Below are positions 1 to 11,461 of a stretch of DNA of 64,000 bases, piece after piece. The notes beneath the pieces are model-generated. The model saw nothing but the letters and a program-made list of their open reading frames with translations, searched no databases and was not told the DNA's origin. Positions within the stretch are counted from its first letter, which is position 1. Every line of letters starts with the position of its first letter. Source of the stretch: Zygnema circumcarinatum (lineage: Eukaryota; Streptophyta; Zygnematophyceae; Zygnematales; Zygnemataceae); the NCBI GenBank assembly GCA_037447605.1, contig CM074808.1, positions 1,759,008 to 1,823,007 on the forward strand, given 5' to 3'. The position numbers and the translations under genes are program-made.

Positions 1-394
1 CCCTCCTCCCTCCTCCCTCCTCCCTCCTCCCTCCTCCCTCCTTCGTCCCCTCCTTCTCACTACCACCTCTCTCTCTCGCTTTGTCTCTCATTTGCCCTGT
101 CCAAAATTGGCACGGGAGCTTAATGGCGATTGGGACGTACATGAGAGAACACGTTTCTCTCCTCTCTCTTTTTTTCCTCTCCTTCTCTCACTCTCCCTCC
201 ATCTCCTCCGTCCTCCCTCCACCTTCCTCCCTCCACTCTCCTTTCCCGCCCTTCTCTCCTCTTCCCCACCCACCCTCCTCTCTCTCTCTTGCTCACTTGC
301 TCTCCCTCTCTCTCTCTCTCACAAACACACACTCTCATTATATGCCGTAATTTTCACCCACCTCTCCCTCCCCCCCGGATCTGCGGTTTCGCAG
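1..394. repeat. CT-rich low-complexity intron sequence
   Basis: This pyrimidine-rich stretch opens with a (CCTCCCT)n run at about 1-45 and continues as CT and CCT tracts on the plus strand. It ends at the splice acceptor ...tttcgcag (394) that feeds the first visible permease exon. It is read as the 3' part of an intron whose 5' exon lies outside the window. No coding signal is supported here. Confidence 0.7.
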
Positions 395-3300
395 GTTCAA
401 CCTCGTGGCCGGCTTCGCGAACGTGGCGGCCGTGGACATGATCTGCGCGGACCTGATCGGCGAGATGGCGCTGCTCGCGACCGGCGATTGGTACCCCAAC
501 AAGGACCAAATGCTCGGGATCTTCTGCGCGGTGCTCGCCACGCACATGGCGCTCAACCTCATCGGTCAGCGCCCGCCCGCAACCCAACCCGACCCAACCC
601 AACCCAACCCAACCCAACCCAAACCCAACCCAACCCAAACCAGTCGCAGGCACGCAGGGGAGGTCGAGGGGCACTCAAGCTGCATTGGAATGAAACGTGC
701 ATCCGAGACTGAGTGCTTGTAGAGGCGGCTGGTGAAGGACTCTCTTTTTAGTCTGAAATCAAGCTGTTTGTGGGCAAGATAGTCGCTAAGACTGACTGGA
801 AATGCATTTTCACTAAGAGTACTTCGATAATTTAAGCCTTGTCTGTTTATATTCTTAGCTGCACGGCTGTTCTCGGTGTTTCCTTGTCCCTGTTCGAATG
901 ACAATGACTTGAGGAATTGTAAGGTTTAAATATCGACAGCATTTTGTAATTTATCGCTCCTGAACGCTAATGTGACTACTTTGTCTGCCCTTCACAGTCA
1001 TCCCAGGTATCAGTAACAGCGTAGCCTGGTGACAGATTTGGAACGTCCTGAGGTCAATTTTAGCGAGGCATTGAGCCGAGCATAAACTCATCATTTGTGC
1101 CTCTCTCGAATGCGCAGGCCTCTCGATCGTCGGACCGCTGGAAAACATCGCCATTTTTTGGGACTTTTTTGGCTGCATCATCGTTTCGATCACACTGCTC
1201 GCGGTTGCTCCGACGCATCAGTCGGCCGACTTTGTGTTCACCAAATTCATCAGCGACCAAGCGCCGGGGATACACAGCAAGCCGTACATCTTTTCGCTGG
1301 GTCTGCTCTCTTCTCTCTTCACTCTTATCGGTAAGCGTTGACAAGCCAACTCCTCCAATGATAATTCGTAGATTTTTTCACGTCAGCTATCACAGCGAAC
1401 TTAACTTTTTGCCCTGATTAAACTTCGATAATATAGTACGCCAATCAATGCAATCATCTATTTACCCGACTCTACCGTAAAATCTAACAGGTTGAGAAAC
1501 AAAAAGAAATTAAAGATTTTGGCATATTTAGTCTTTGAATTTTTTATTTTTTTTTGAATTCGCTTTCTTAAATCAAAAAAATTTTGACCTAGAGTGTTCA
1601 AAGTTTAACCCTATTCAATAAGATTGGGAATTGAGAAATTAAGTAAACTCGTTTCTCAATTTCTCAACCTGTTCGGTTTTACAGTAACTCCATTCGTTAC
1701 CCTTACCCCTACCCCTAACCCTAACCATAACCCTAACCCTAATCCTAACCCTAACCCTACCTCCTCGCTGACGAGTCGCAGGGTACGACGCGGCGGCGCA
1801 CATGACGGAGGAGACGAAGGGCGCCGACAAGACGACGGGGATGGCCATTTGGCTCGCGGTCGTGGTCTCGTCCCTCAACGGCTTCCTCTACATCCTCGCG
1901 CTCACCTTCAGCATCCAGGGGGTCCGCCTCCTCCCCCCTGCCCCTGCAGTTAGGCGCACGGGAGGGAGAGGGGAGGGAGGAGGGAGGAGGGAAAGGAGAG
2001 AGAGGGGCAAGATCAAAGGGAGAGTAGCGATGGAGGCAGAGGAAAGAGAGGAAGTGCGCAGCTTTGCGAGATGAGGGTTAGGGTTAGACAAGGTTGGGAA
2101 CGGGGGAAGCATGAGAGGCTGACGTGAATCTATGGGCAGTGAACATGATCATCGTATGTTTAGAGATTTGGCCATACGCGTTTTCTTAACTGTAGGGTTT
2201 GGAAAAGTCGTTTTTTTTTCTGATATCGTTTTTTAGGATGGAAACCAGAGGTCAAGAGATTGTCTGTAGGCCGTGCGGTTTACAAACTCTGGACAAGGCT
2301 CCTCGCTTCAAGCTGTAACTGATTGGTTGCATATTGTGCGACTATACGAAGAAGGGAGAAATCGAGAGTAATCAGTAGTGCTCGGGAAACGTTCCGAAGA
2401 TTATTCTTATGGGTAGAGAGAGGGGACGAACTTGACGTTTGAACATTATTCGTACACCATTCTGTGCAGGATCCGTTACATTTGCTCAACAGCGACAATG
2501 AATCAGGAGGTTATGCCGGTGCTCAAATTTATTACGATGTGTTCAAGGCGCGATATGGCAGCGGGAAGGGAGGCGTGGCTCTTCTCATCTTCCCTACCGT
2601 GGCTGCGTGGTTTTCCGGCATGTCTTGCCTTACAGCTGCATCCCGCATTGTAAGTATGCCTCCTTCCTGCTAAGCAACATCACCGCCAGCACACCCAGCT
2701 AAAAAAATCTCCTCCGTCTGCTCTCATCCTACTCTGACATTTTTGAATCTCCCGGCAAGTACTCGGCTTGACTTAGGGTTGCCCTTCTGCTGACCTCTCT
2801 CTCCTCGTGCAAATCGTGCAGTGCTTCGCATTCAGCAGAGATAGGGCTCTTCCAGGATGGCAGCTATGGCGCAAGGTCACCCCCTACACGGGCACCCCCA
2901 TGATGGCGATCGTCCTTGTGGGAATCTGCGCTTTCGGCTTTGCGCTGCTCTCACTCACGGGCCCCACTGCCTTCGCTGCGGTCACCTCTGTGGTGGTTAT
3001 CGGCTTCTACATCTCATATCTCATTCCCATCTTTTTGCGACTCACAGTCGGCCTTCGGTCATTTGTGGTACGGTTCACTCTCGGCCTTCCAGGGTCCTGC
3101 ATCATTGAGCCTGGAAGCATGTTTCTTGAGTGAGGTCGATAGGGACTCGGCTATATGCCCTGTAGGTGTGCTTGCATGTTTTTTTTTTGTCTATTTTCTT
3201 CTATTTTTGAGTTGTCTTGTCACCACTAATTGCAAAATTTATGGGGTCTGGGTGCTACAGAGAGGACCCTTCCATGCAGGCCCATTCTCCCTTGTCTTTG

Positions 3301-3704
3301 GCTGGCTGTCCGTGTTTTGGATCATAGCTCTTGTGGTGATTCTTTGTCTCCCTGCTGGTGAGTTCGTACTCTACTTTCCTCCTCCAAAGATCACTTTGGA
3401 AAGCTTCCTGCTTTAATGCTGCCTTTTTTTTGGTCTACAATTTTCCCAACTGCAATAGCAGATGACTATGTGAGTATGCCATTCCTATTGGAGTCAAAGC
3501 TATCTGTCGAAACACTGCTCAATCTGCTCATTGGCACTGTCTGCAGTCTATCCCGTTGACGCCAGCACTCTCAACTACGCCCCGATCACTGTTGGCGGCA
3601 CCATTATAATTGCTGCTCTTGGCTGGATAGGCGCATATTTCTGGCGGCCTGGGTTTTTCAAGGGGCCGGTCCCGACTTTAGAGTCTGAGGAAATCAAGCA
3701 TTGA
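395..3704 (+). CDS. BAT1-like amino-acid permease (APC superfamily), 5' end missing
   Basis: Multi-spanning amino-acid/GABA permease of the APC superfamily, closest in pattern to plant BAT1, which moves amino acids across endomembranes or the mitochondrial membrane. Seven exons join in phase: 395-564, 1118-1330, 1782-1921, 2470-2649, 2822-3046, 3261-3357, 3547-3704 (TGA). They give 393 residues. Diagnostic blocks in order are FNLVAGFANVAAVD, the YDAAAHMTEET loop (BAT1 has a YDASAHMTEET-like block), SGGYAGAQIYYDVF, CFAFSRDRALPG, GPFHAGPFSLVFGW and a final TM segment before GFFKGPVP. The N-terminal transmembrane helices are to the left of the window. All introns are GT-AG; the 1922 donor (GGG/gtccgc) is weak. 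Identity as a permease is secure. Substrate and membrane are inferred from the family only. Confidence 0.9.
581..642. repeat. (CCCAA)n intronic microsatellite
   Basis: Near-perfect CCCAA pentamer run with a few AAACCC variants, just inside the first visible intron of the permease gene. It explains the long open frames rich in P, T, N and Q on both strands here. Confidence 0.9.
1698..1761. repeat. Interstitial telomere-like (CCCTAA)n in permease intron
   Basis: About ten degenerate CCCTAA/CCCTAC units lie directly before the acceptor of exon 1782. The strand reads C-rich, so the G-rich strand would be TTAGGG-type rather than the TTTAGGG of most land plants. A short GGGTTA pair recurs at 2073-2086. 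This may be an internal scar or simple-repeat drift; it is not a chromosome end because genes continue on both sides. Confidence 0.75.
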
Positions 3705-5546
3705 GGGAGGAGAAATCAATGAATAAGGACAGACATGACATATTAGGCAGTGCAGGAAGTGGGGGGGGGGGGGGGGATGGAGAGGGTTAGCTTTGGCGAC
3801 AGAAATGGGCCGGAAATAACATTAGGGTTAGTAGCCGTTCGTAGGTGTGGGAGCAGCTGTGGTAGGGCTTCCAGCGAGTCCGCTCCTCTGAAAAGTAGGG
3901 CAGCGGAGCCTTCCGCAGCTCCTGCCACAATACTGCAATACAGGTTATGGTGTTTCTGTGTTGGTCATTGTTTTAGTTATTGCAGCCAAGCCAAGCTAGT
4001 GCTGGCTGGAAGGAGGACAATACTCCAGCTTTTGTATTGTGACATGTTCAATATTTTATTGCTGGCATGCAGTATTTGCAGCCACTGTAAACCAATCCTC
4101 CCCAAAGCCGCTGCTCTGAAGGCCCCTCGCTTGGCTCAGAAAACAATTACAATTAAGGAGCTATTCCCAAAGGAGGCCCCACCGCTGCCTGCCTCCTCGT
4201 CCGAAAAAACGCAAAATGTCTCTGTTCAATTTCACGCTGGTGACACGCGATTCGCAGTTCAGTGAGCCACCACGGAACTGCCTGCACGGAAGCGGTCTGC
4301 AGAGCCCCCCCTCCCATTGGCGGAGCCGATCACGTGGGCCCTCCCCCGGGGCCCACGTGTCCTCCCTCTCTTGTCCCTCCTCACCTTCGGACATTTCGTA
4401 CATAGGAGTTACTGTACTGTACAGTAAGCGAAGCTCTCACTTTTCTACTCGAAAGGGGCACTCTGCCTCTGCGCCTTTGAGCTCGCCTGGAAGCCTCAGG
4501 GACTGCAGCGCTGCGGGCTGGAGCAACGTGAGGTGAAGGAGGGGGCGAACACTGGGCCCTCTTTTTTTGGCGGAGATGTTTCTCTGAGTTTCTAGCTGCC
4601 GGAGTTACGGAAAACATGGAAATCTGGTTTTACTAATGCAAAGTGTTGTGTTGCGTGAAAGTTTTGGTGGCAGACATTGACGAGGATACTGGTTGTTGTT
4701 TGCATGGAGAAAGAGTGAAATTTGAAGAAATTTTGGTCGAGGAAATGCATTTGGTTTAAATTGGAAGTTCAATACATTGGCATTCAAAGAGGAGTCGCGT
4801 GACTTCACGGACTGGTATGAAGCTGCAGGCCTGAGAAATTTCTGCTGGTGCGATGGAACGATTTTGCAGGAACTTTGGACAGTTGTAAAGAAGTTCGACT
4901 ATGGCTAGCTGGACTGGGAATGGACCTGTGCCGGAGAAGCTGGAGGTCAGAAATGTCCTCATCGCCGCCTGCCTGTGGATTCTTGAGCGAGACATTATGC
5001 TGGGATAGAAAATTTGACGAAAAAATTGTGCTTGTAGTGGTGGAACTCGAGCATCGTTCAGAACAGTCTGAATAGTGAATGGTTCTCTTATAAATGGAAT
5101 TCTGCTCTGATGAAGCATGGCTACCTATTAGATGCGCACATGCCGTCAAGTTGTGTGTTACGCGTATTTATTTTTGCATTAAGCTGGAGAAATACATTGA
5201 CGCAGAAAGCTGGCTTTCAGCTCAGAAAGATAATCAGAAGCTTACAGCGACGATTTGGAAATATTTTAGACGGATAAAGCATCATGATGTGAAGATGCGA
5301 TGGAAGTTGCAATACAACAATTCGTTCGCAAATGCTGAAGCCTTTCTCTAATTTTATCTGCAGTCGCTTGAAGTATTTTTAACCTTTGCGAGTTGAGTGA
5401 CTTGATGCCCGAGAGATCAACATATCCGTAGCATATCTCACCACTGTTTCACCGTCGTCAGGCTAAGAACTTTGGAAAACGGTCGGTCGAGTTTGCTTCC
5501 CTTTCATTTCACTTACTTGAGGCGCCACTCCGTGCTAGCACTGCAG
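3705..5546. other. Intergenic; no supported gene
   Basis: This region separates the permease stop from the first recognised exon of the glutamine synthetase. It holds a G16 run at 3761-3776. No open frame here resembles a known protein. The missing initiation exon of the synthetase probably lies in this region, since only a handful of residues are absent, but I could not choose a start. Confidence 0.6.
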
Positions 5547-8500
5547 GATCTCCAAAGTGTCCTCCAATCGAAGGGAGTAAAATACGCCATTGGCAGCTTT
5601 GTGGACATACACGGCTGCTGTAAGGGCAAGGTATTCTTTTCCTAGCTATTGAGAGCAGCTGATGAAGCAGCACTTTTCTTCTGAAATGTGGCCAAAGAAT
5701 TCTCAGAAGTGGTTAATAGCTCAATTGTTTCTAATTTCTTGAATTGATTAAACGGCAGATAGAGATAGATCCATGATTTAGTCGGTGGTTGATCAAATTC
5801 ACGCATGCCAAAAGCGAATTGTACGACACTGTCTCTAAACGGTGACTTGGCATCAAATCTCCATTGGGGTATAGCATTACTGTAAAGCAAGGACCTAATA
5901 TAAGTATAGTCTAAGGGTGGCTAAAAAGCCTAAAACGTTTGCCGCATGGTGCGCCTATTTCGTAACTCCTGTTTTATATATTCTACAAAGAAGAAAAATG
6001 GAGATGTCTTCAAGTTCTCGATATAGGACAGGTGCCATTTGGTGAAGGTCTGGTGTGACACGACACGGGACACCGCCAAACCTTATTTCAATCCATTTCT
6101 TGGCACGCTCAATATTACAATGGCATTCCCACCTATCTAGTGCATCATTGACCTTGATTGTATTTGTGCCGCGCAGATTGTTCCTTTGAGCCACTTTGTC
6201 CATATGTTTGAAGGTTCAGAGCTATTTACAGGTGCAGCATTAGATGGTGTTCCTCAGGAGGTTTCTGACGAGGAAGTGGCGACCATGCCCGATGCAAAAG
6301 GGTAAAGTCTGAGTACAATTTCCATTTCAATAGAGTACTTTATGTCTAATGGTCTATGTCTTCGTGACTTATGTTAGTACTTGCTCCCGTCGTTCTTCCA
6401 GTTGTGTAAATGACTGCCGGCCTAGTTGTTGAGATCTCAACGAGACAAATAACAGCAATGCAGCTTGTAGCCAAAGTTCGCTGACTTCCACATTGCAGCT
6501 TCAACGTTATTGCCACATTGATGATGATGAAGGCAATAATTCCCATACTGTCAAGCACAGTCTTGCAGTTTTTTGAAAGGGAAAAATGATTATGGCAGGT
6601 GCACGATTCTTCCGTGGAATCGAGAAATTGCATGGTTCCCAAGTGACCTTTACTTGTCTGGTAAGTGGTCTTGCATCGCGGCTCTTACAACCAAGCACAT
6701 GACTTGTGAGAAAATGAAATTGTTTTGAAAGTTTGGAAAGTCCACGCTAGATCCATTAAGCGGGCCAGACCTGATCCTTAATGACCCTGATAAGAGTGGG
6801 AAAATGCATGTGAAATTGCTGTTTATTGCAGGTCGACCATTTGAAGCTTGCTGCCGCACCATTTTGAAGCGTCAGCTAGCAGAAGCTGAGAAGTTAGGCT
6901 ACATGTTTAATTTGGGTATCGAGACAGAATTTTTCATTCTTAAAGGTGCGTGAATCCTTAGCCCTCGTGAGGCAAGCTATCTTCAGTTACTCGTTATAAA
7001 ACACGCTTGTGAGCCAGTAGTTAGTTATCCAAGTTATCAACACATGATGCACACATCATCACATCATACTGTCAAATTTCAGTATGCAAGATGCTGCACG
7101 TCAGGCTTCCTGCCCCTTTTCTCTGTAAAACGGAAACAAAGCCTCTCACACGCAGTGAAGTAACTTGTGCCATCCGGCTCTCCTCAGATCAGACCAACCC
7201 GATGGCAAGTTTGTACCTATAAGCGACCGAGACACTCTAGACAAGCCATGCTACGATGTTGTGGGCTTTTTGGACAACTACAAGTGGATGGATGAGATTG
7301 TCCAGGCCATGAATGAGCTCGGATGGGATGTCTATTCCTTTGATCATGAGGACGGGAATGGGCAATTCGAGACGGACTTTGCCTACAGGTGCGCCCTCAA
7401 GGCGATGTGCCATGTTTGCATAGCACACAGGTTTTTCCACCTTGAGTAGCTTCAAAAGCAGGAATGACGTGCAATAACTGTCGTTCGCAGTTGCAATCAG
7501 TTGCTTTTCAAAATGATCGATTTTACACTGCGCTACGACAATCACTTGATGTGACGTAACAAAGTATTTTTGGATGTGGCAGCGATGCTTTGACCATGGC
7601 TGATCGTTTCACTTTCTTCCGCCTAATGGTGAAGGAGATAGCCCGTAAACATGGCTACTTTGCAACCTTCATGCCCAAACCCTTCAAGAACCGAACTGGT
7701 AAGTAGGGCAAAGTCCAGTTTACGTCAGCAGCAGAAGCTAATGCACGTCTAATCAATGAGCCAATGCCATTTTTATTTGCCGGCAATGATCAGCTGATGA
7801 ATGTGGTAGGTTACGGATTGGTATTGAAGCACCTTACAACCGGGGGATGTTGGCAGGCAGTGGAGCGCATTACAATATGTCGCTGGCGGATTCAAAGACA
7901 AAGGAAAATCTCTTTGAATGTAAGGATGATCCTCGGGGCTGCGGCCTTTCAGAACTTGGATATCATTTCATTGCCGGCATTCTGAAGCACGGTCAGGCTC
8001 TCTCGGCCGTCATCGCACCCACTGTGAACAGGTGATTCCCAAACCTAAGGAGAAGCGAACGCCCTGAAATATTTCCACGTCCAAAAACTTGGAAGGAAAT
8101 TGCTGAGCGGTCTGCCCTCACCCACTCCTGAGCTTCCCACTTTTTTAGAAAAGTCGGAGGCGAGTCTTCTGCACCATCCATGAATCGCAACATCATGAAG
8201 TCAGATATGCTATATGCTCGCTAAAACGCTGCGTTTGTTGTGGATTGCAGCTACAAGCGGTTAGTGGCACAGGGCAGCATGTCTGGCTTCACATGGGCCC
8301 CGGTCTATGTCTGCTACGGCAACAACAACCGCACCAACATGCTCCGTATTCCGCTAGGTGGTGGGCGGGTGGAATGTCGGGCTGCAGATATTGCTACTAA
8401 TCTGTACCTTGGTGAGACCTAAACGTTCTGAGGATTTCAGCAAGATGAATGCATCACATGAATGAACTGCGTGCAAGATTCCCCCGCACACGCAATAAAA

Positions 8501-9245
8501 ATTTAAGCATGAAGGGAGCCTTGGTGATTTGTACGATTGGGTCACGTGACCTTTATTCCCTCATTGTGAGCAAAATGAGCTGCAATGGGCGATTGGTATA
8601 ACCTGTGCATTGACGTGCCTTTGTAGGGAAAAGTTCGCAATGCATCAGGGAATCAGGATACGCAGCATCATTGCAATTGACCTGCCAATTCTTGATTCAA
8701 GCGGGTGCTGCAGACGATGTTCGCGCAATTCTCTTTTGTCTTTCTGATTAGATGGAGTGACTATGTGGGTGCAGGAGCTGCAATGATCTTGGCGGCAGGC
8801 CTGGAAGGCGTCCGGGAGAAATTGGACCCTGGACAGCCTCATACTGAAAACATGTACAAAATGACTCTCGAAGAGCTCAAGGAGCAAAAGATCGAAACAC
8901 TCCCACGCACTCTTGGAGAAGCTGTTGAAGCCTTTGCAGGTATGATTACTCGAGGCTGCCTGCTTGCAACTCCTATGGCTCCATGCGCTCGTGATTGTAG
9001 TCAGTCAGTAGGATCTTTTCACCAGTCCGGTTGTGCTTCATGTAGTATGGTACACCTGTGAACAGGTTGAATCGGTTCTAAAGTAGTGTGTTCACTGCTT
9101 TCGTGTGGCAGCGGATCCGCTGAGCAAGGAAGTATTCGGAGAGCAGATGTTCAAAAGCTTTGTGGAGTACAAGTCCAGGGAGTGGGCGGAGTACCACACG
9201 CACGTGTCCGATTGGGAGATCGAGCGGTATCTCAAGTTCTTTTAA
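5547..9245 (+). CDS. Glutamine synthetase-like enzyme, GlnT type
   Basis: ATP-dependent ligase of the glutamine synthetase superfamily. It should join ammonia (or methylamine in the GMAS subgroup) to glutamate. Ten phase-consistent exons: 5547-5630, 6177-6301, 6599-6660, 6832-6945, 7193-7388, 7583-7698, 7857-8031, 8251-8411, 8775-8939, 9112-9245 (TAA), encoding 443 residues. Visible are the N-terminal beta-grasp ([14 protein letters not shown]), [20 protein letters not shown], the metal-binding block [34 protein letters not shown], the [10 protein letters not shown] histidine motif, the [11 protein letters not shown] arginine motif and [11 protein letters not shown]. Length and motifs fit the bacterial GlnT/gamma-glutamylmethylamide synthetase branch, not the roughly 355-residue plant GSII. 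Only the initiator and a few residues are missing, presumably on an upstream exon. Exact substrate is not decided by sequence reading. Confidence 0.9.
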
Positions 9246-10015
9246 ATTGCATTGTGCATACTCACTGCTCCGCTTCAGATCGGTTATTTATGCTGCGCTC
9301 GTCACTAGCATGTTGCCATTAGCCTGCGTGCCGTCAATGCAATGGACCTTATCTGGCAGCCACCGTGGAAAGTATTGATTATCTGTTGCTAGCCCCACAA
9401 AGGTGAATAAGATTTTTGTCGCATTGACATCCTAGAAACAAGGACATCCTCAAGAAGAGCAGAGGGCCGTAGTAGCCACAGACGGAGCGAGATCCGCTCA
9501 AGCAGCAGCGGAGGAGGGTCTGTCTCCGCCTCGCTCCTCAAAAGCTTCCACGCATGAAATAGAATTGGCGAGCTCTCCCTATCCGTACAGCGTCATGTTC
9601 GTACGACCGGGAATGACGGCGCCGTATTGTACGAAAACAATTTACGGCCGCCCTTCAATTTTAAATACTTTAATTTTGAGTCCGTGACCTGAATACCTGA
9701 TCGCTAGAGTTTTAGATTTCAGAGTTTTAGAGTTCAATCAAACATCTTTTCTCTTTTCAGAATTGGAAAGTTCTAATATCTAAAAGATTCAGAGATTTAG
9801 AACACTTTTAGAATGAGCGTACAACCGTTGAAATAGAACGGAACGTACGGTCGTACGGTTAGTGCTGGCACGTCAGAGAGGCTTCCGTACGATCGTGTGG
9901 CCGTATTATTGTACGGCCCTTCTAAAAGTGTTTTATAAAACGGAATTGGAATTTAATTTCTAAATTCTAAAAATTCCTTGACTTTTAGAATCTGTATTGG
10001 AATTGTAATACACTC
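9246..10015. other. Intergenic with GTACG/CGTACG-rich tract
   Basis: 3' flank of the synthetase. From about 9590 to 9920 the sequence is strewn with GTACGG, CGTACG and CCGTAC hexamers around an AT-rich core of TTTAGA repeats (about 9655-9815). It looks like degenerate mobile or satellite material. No gene is supported. Confidence 0.5.
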
Positions 10016-10734
10016 CACAGTTCGGACCAGTGGATCGGCAACCATTGGACAACCATTGGATGGCAATGGTTGGACGTCTACTGGTTGGCAACCAGTCGAC
10101 TGGTTGCCAACCAGTGGCATCCACTGGTTCCAAACCAGTCGAATGGTTTTTTCGGTCCGCAACCACTGGTTGGCAACCAGTCGAATGGTTGTTTCGATCT
10201 GGCGGCACTGGTTGGCAACCAGTCGAATGGTTGTTTCGATCTGGCGGCACTGGTTGGCAACCAGTCGAATGGTTATATCCAGTAAATCAAATGGTTGGCA
10301 ACCATTAAATCACTAGTTGTAGCGAACTGAACGCTACAGCTACCAAAATGCCGTCGGCGTTTCGGAGAAAACTATTACGGTTCGGCCGTACAGAATCTTC
10401 GTACAATCGTACGACTCGGCTGTACGAATCCGTACCCATCTGTACACATCAGGCTTGTTGCACTAGTTGTCAACGGTTGGCAACCCACCAAAAAACACAT
10501 ACGACCCATTTTTGCAAAAAGGCATAATTTCAGAAATTCAATGGTTGCCAACCATTGGATCACTGGTTCCGAACCAGTCGAATGGTTGTTTCAGTCCTGC
10601 GCCACTGGTTCCAAACCAGTCGAATGGTTGTTTCGATCCGGCGGCACTGGTTGGCAACCAGTCGAATGGTTGTTTCGGTCCGCAACCACTGGTTGCCAAC
10701 CAGTCGACTGGTTTGTCTAATGGTCTGATCTGTG
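10016..10734. mobile_element. Hairpin-repeat element 1, CACAG...CTGTG ends
   Basis: Non-coding element with inverted ends. The left end CACAGTTCGGACCAGTGG pairs with the complement of the right end, CACAGATCAGACCATTAG. Inside, at 10085-10275 and 10560-10715, are tandem units of about 42 bp whose core is ACTGGTT-GGC-AACCAGT, a perfect 7-bp hairpin, followed by CGAATGGTTG. The flanks share ATACAC (left ATACACTC, right ATACACCA), a possible decayed 8-bp target duplication. About 220 bp of unrelated GTACGG-rich sequence (10315-10535) divides the two arrays. The long frames here on both strands are by-products of the repeat. Transposon class is not established. Confidence 0.6.
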
Positions 10735-11461
10735 ATACACCACTGCGTAATAATATCCATCTCTACTCGTCAGTCACTGCCGTACGGCGGCATCGTTATT
10801 GGCCAAAATCTCGTCACGTCACATTATTCCAACCAATGGCGCGGGCCCAATCCCGCGTCTCCGTACGGACTTCGCTGACTGGACTGGTCCTTTTCTTGTT
10901 ACTGTACTGCCCTTGTACGGACCAACACTGCTCGCTGTGTGTACGGTCGTGTACTTTTATGTACGAATAGATATGCTGGATGTACGGTCCGTGCTGTACG
11001 GCCATTCGGTCGGCCCTGATGGCGACGGCGCCGGCATGCAGGGACAAGCAGCCATGGCGCCGCGCCGCCTGGTGGTCCCGCCGTGGCCGCCACCGGCCGA
11101 CGTGGCCACCCCTCGGCGCACCGTTAGCCTTGGAGGGAGGCTGCTGCGGATTCTTCCAAAGACCGGACATGGCATGGCATGGCATGGTGGCATGGCATGG
11201 CAGGTGGACCGAGATGAGGGTGTGAAGTAGTCCAAGATGGGAGAGCGAGGGGGGGGAGAGAGAGGGTGAGAGAGGGGGTTTAGGATCGTTATTATCGGAC
11301 TTGATTAAATGATATTGATTAAGTTTGGATTTTTAGGTTCTTGAGGGTCATGAGTGATGTTGGAGCAGTTTAGACGCTTGTCAGGCTTTATGTATCTGGA
11401 GGATTGGTTTGGAACTTTCGAGTTAATGAGTTTCTTTTAGACCGCGGAGGATCGATTAGGG
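10735..11461. other. Intergenic, GTACGG-rich, no gene
   Basis: It contains scattered GTACGG motifs (about 10780-11010), a short GGCAT repeat at 11168-11203 and purine-rich sequence around 11230-11280. Open frames in this GC-rich patch have no recognisable protein pattern. Confidence 0.5.

Noticed and set aside
3750-4265. 171-residue open frame after the permease gene
   Set aside because: It starts at a G16 run, has no family pattern and no splice or length support; chance openness in GC-balanced DNA is enough.
10799-11230. Overlapping GC-rich frames on both strands near 11 kb
   Set aside because: Mutually overlapping frames in both strands with GGCAT and GTACGG repeats; nothing family-like.
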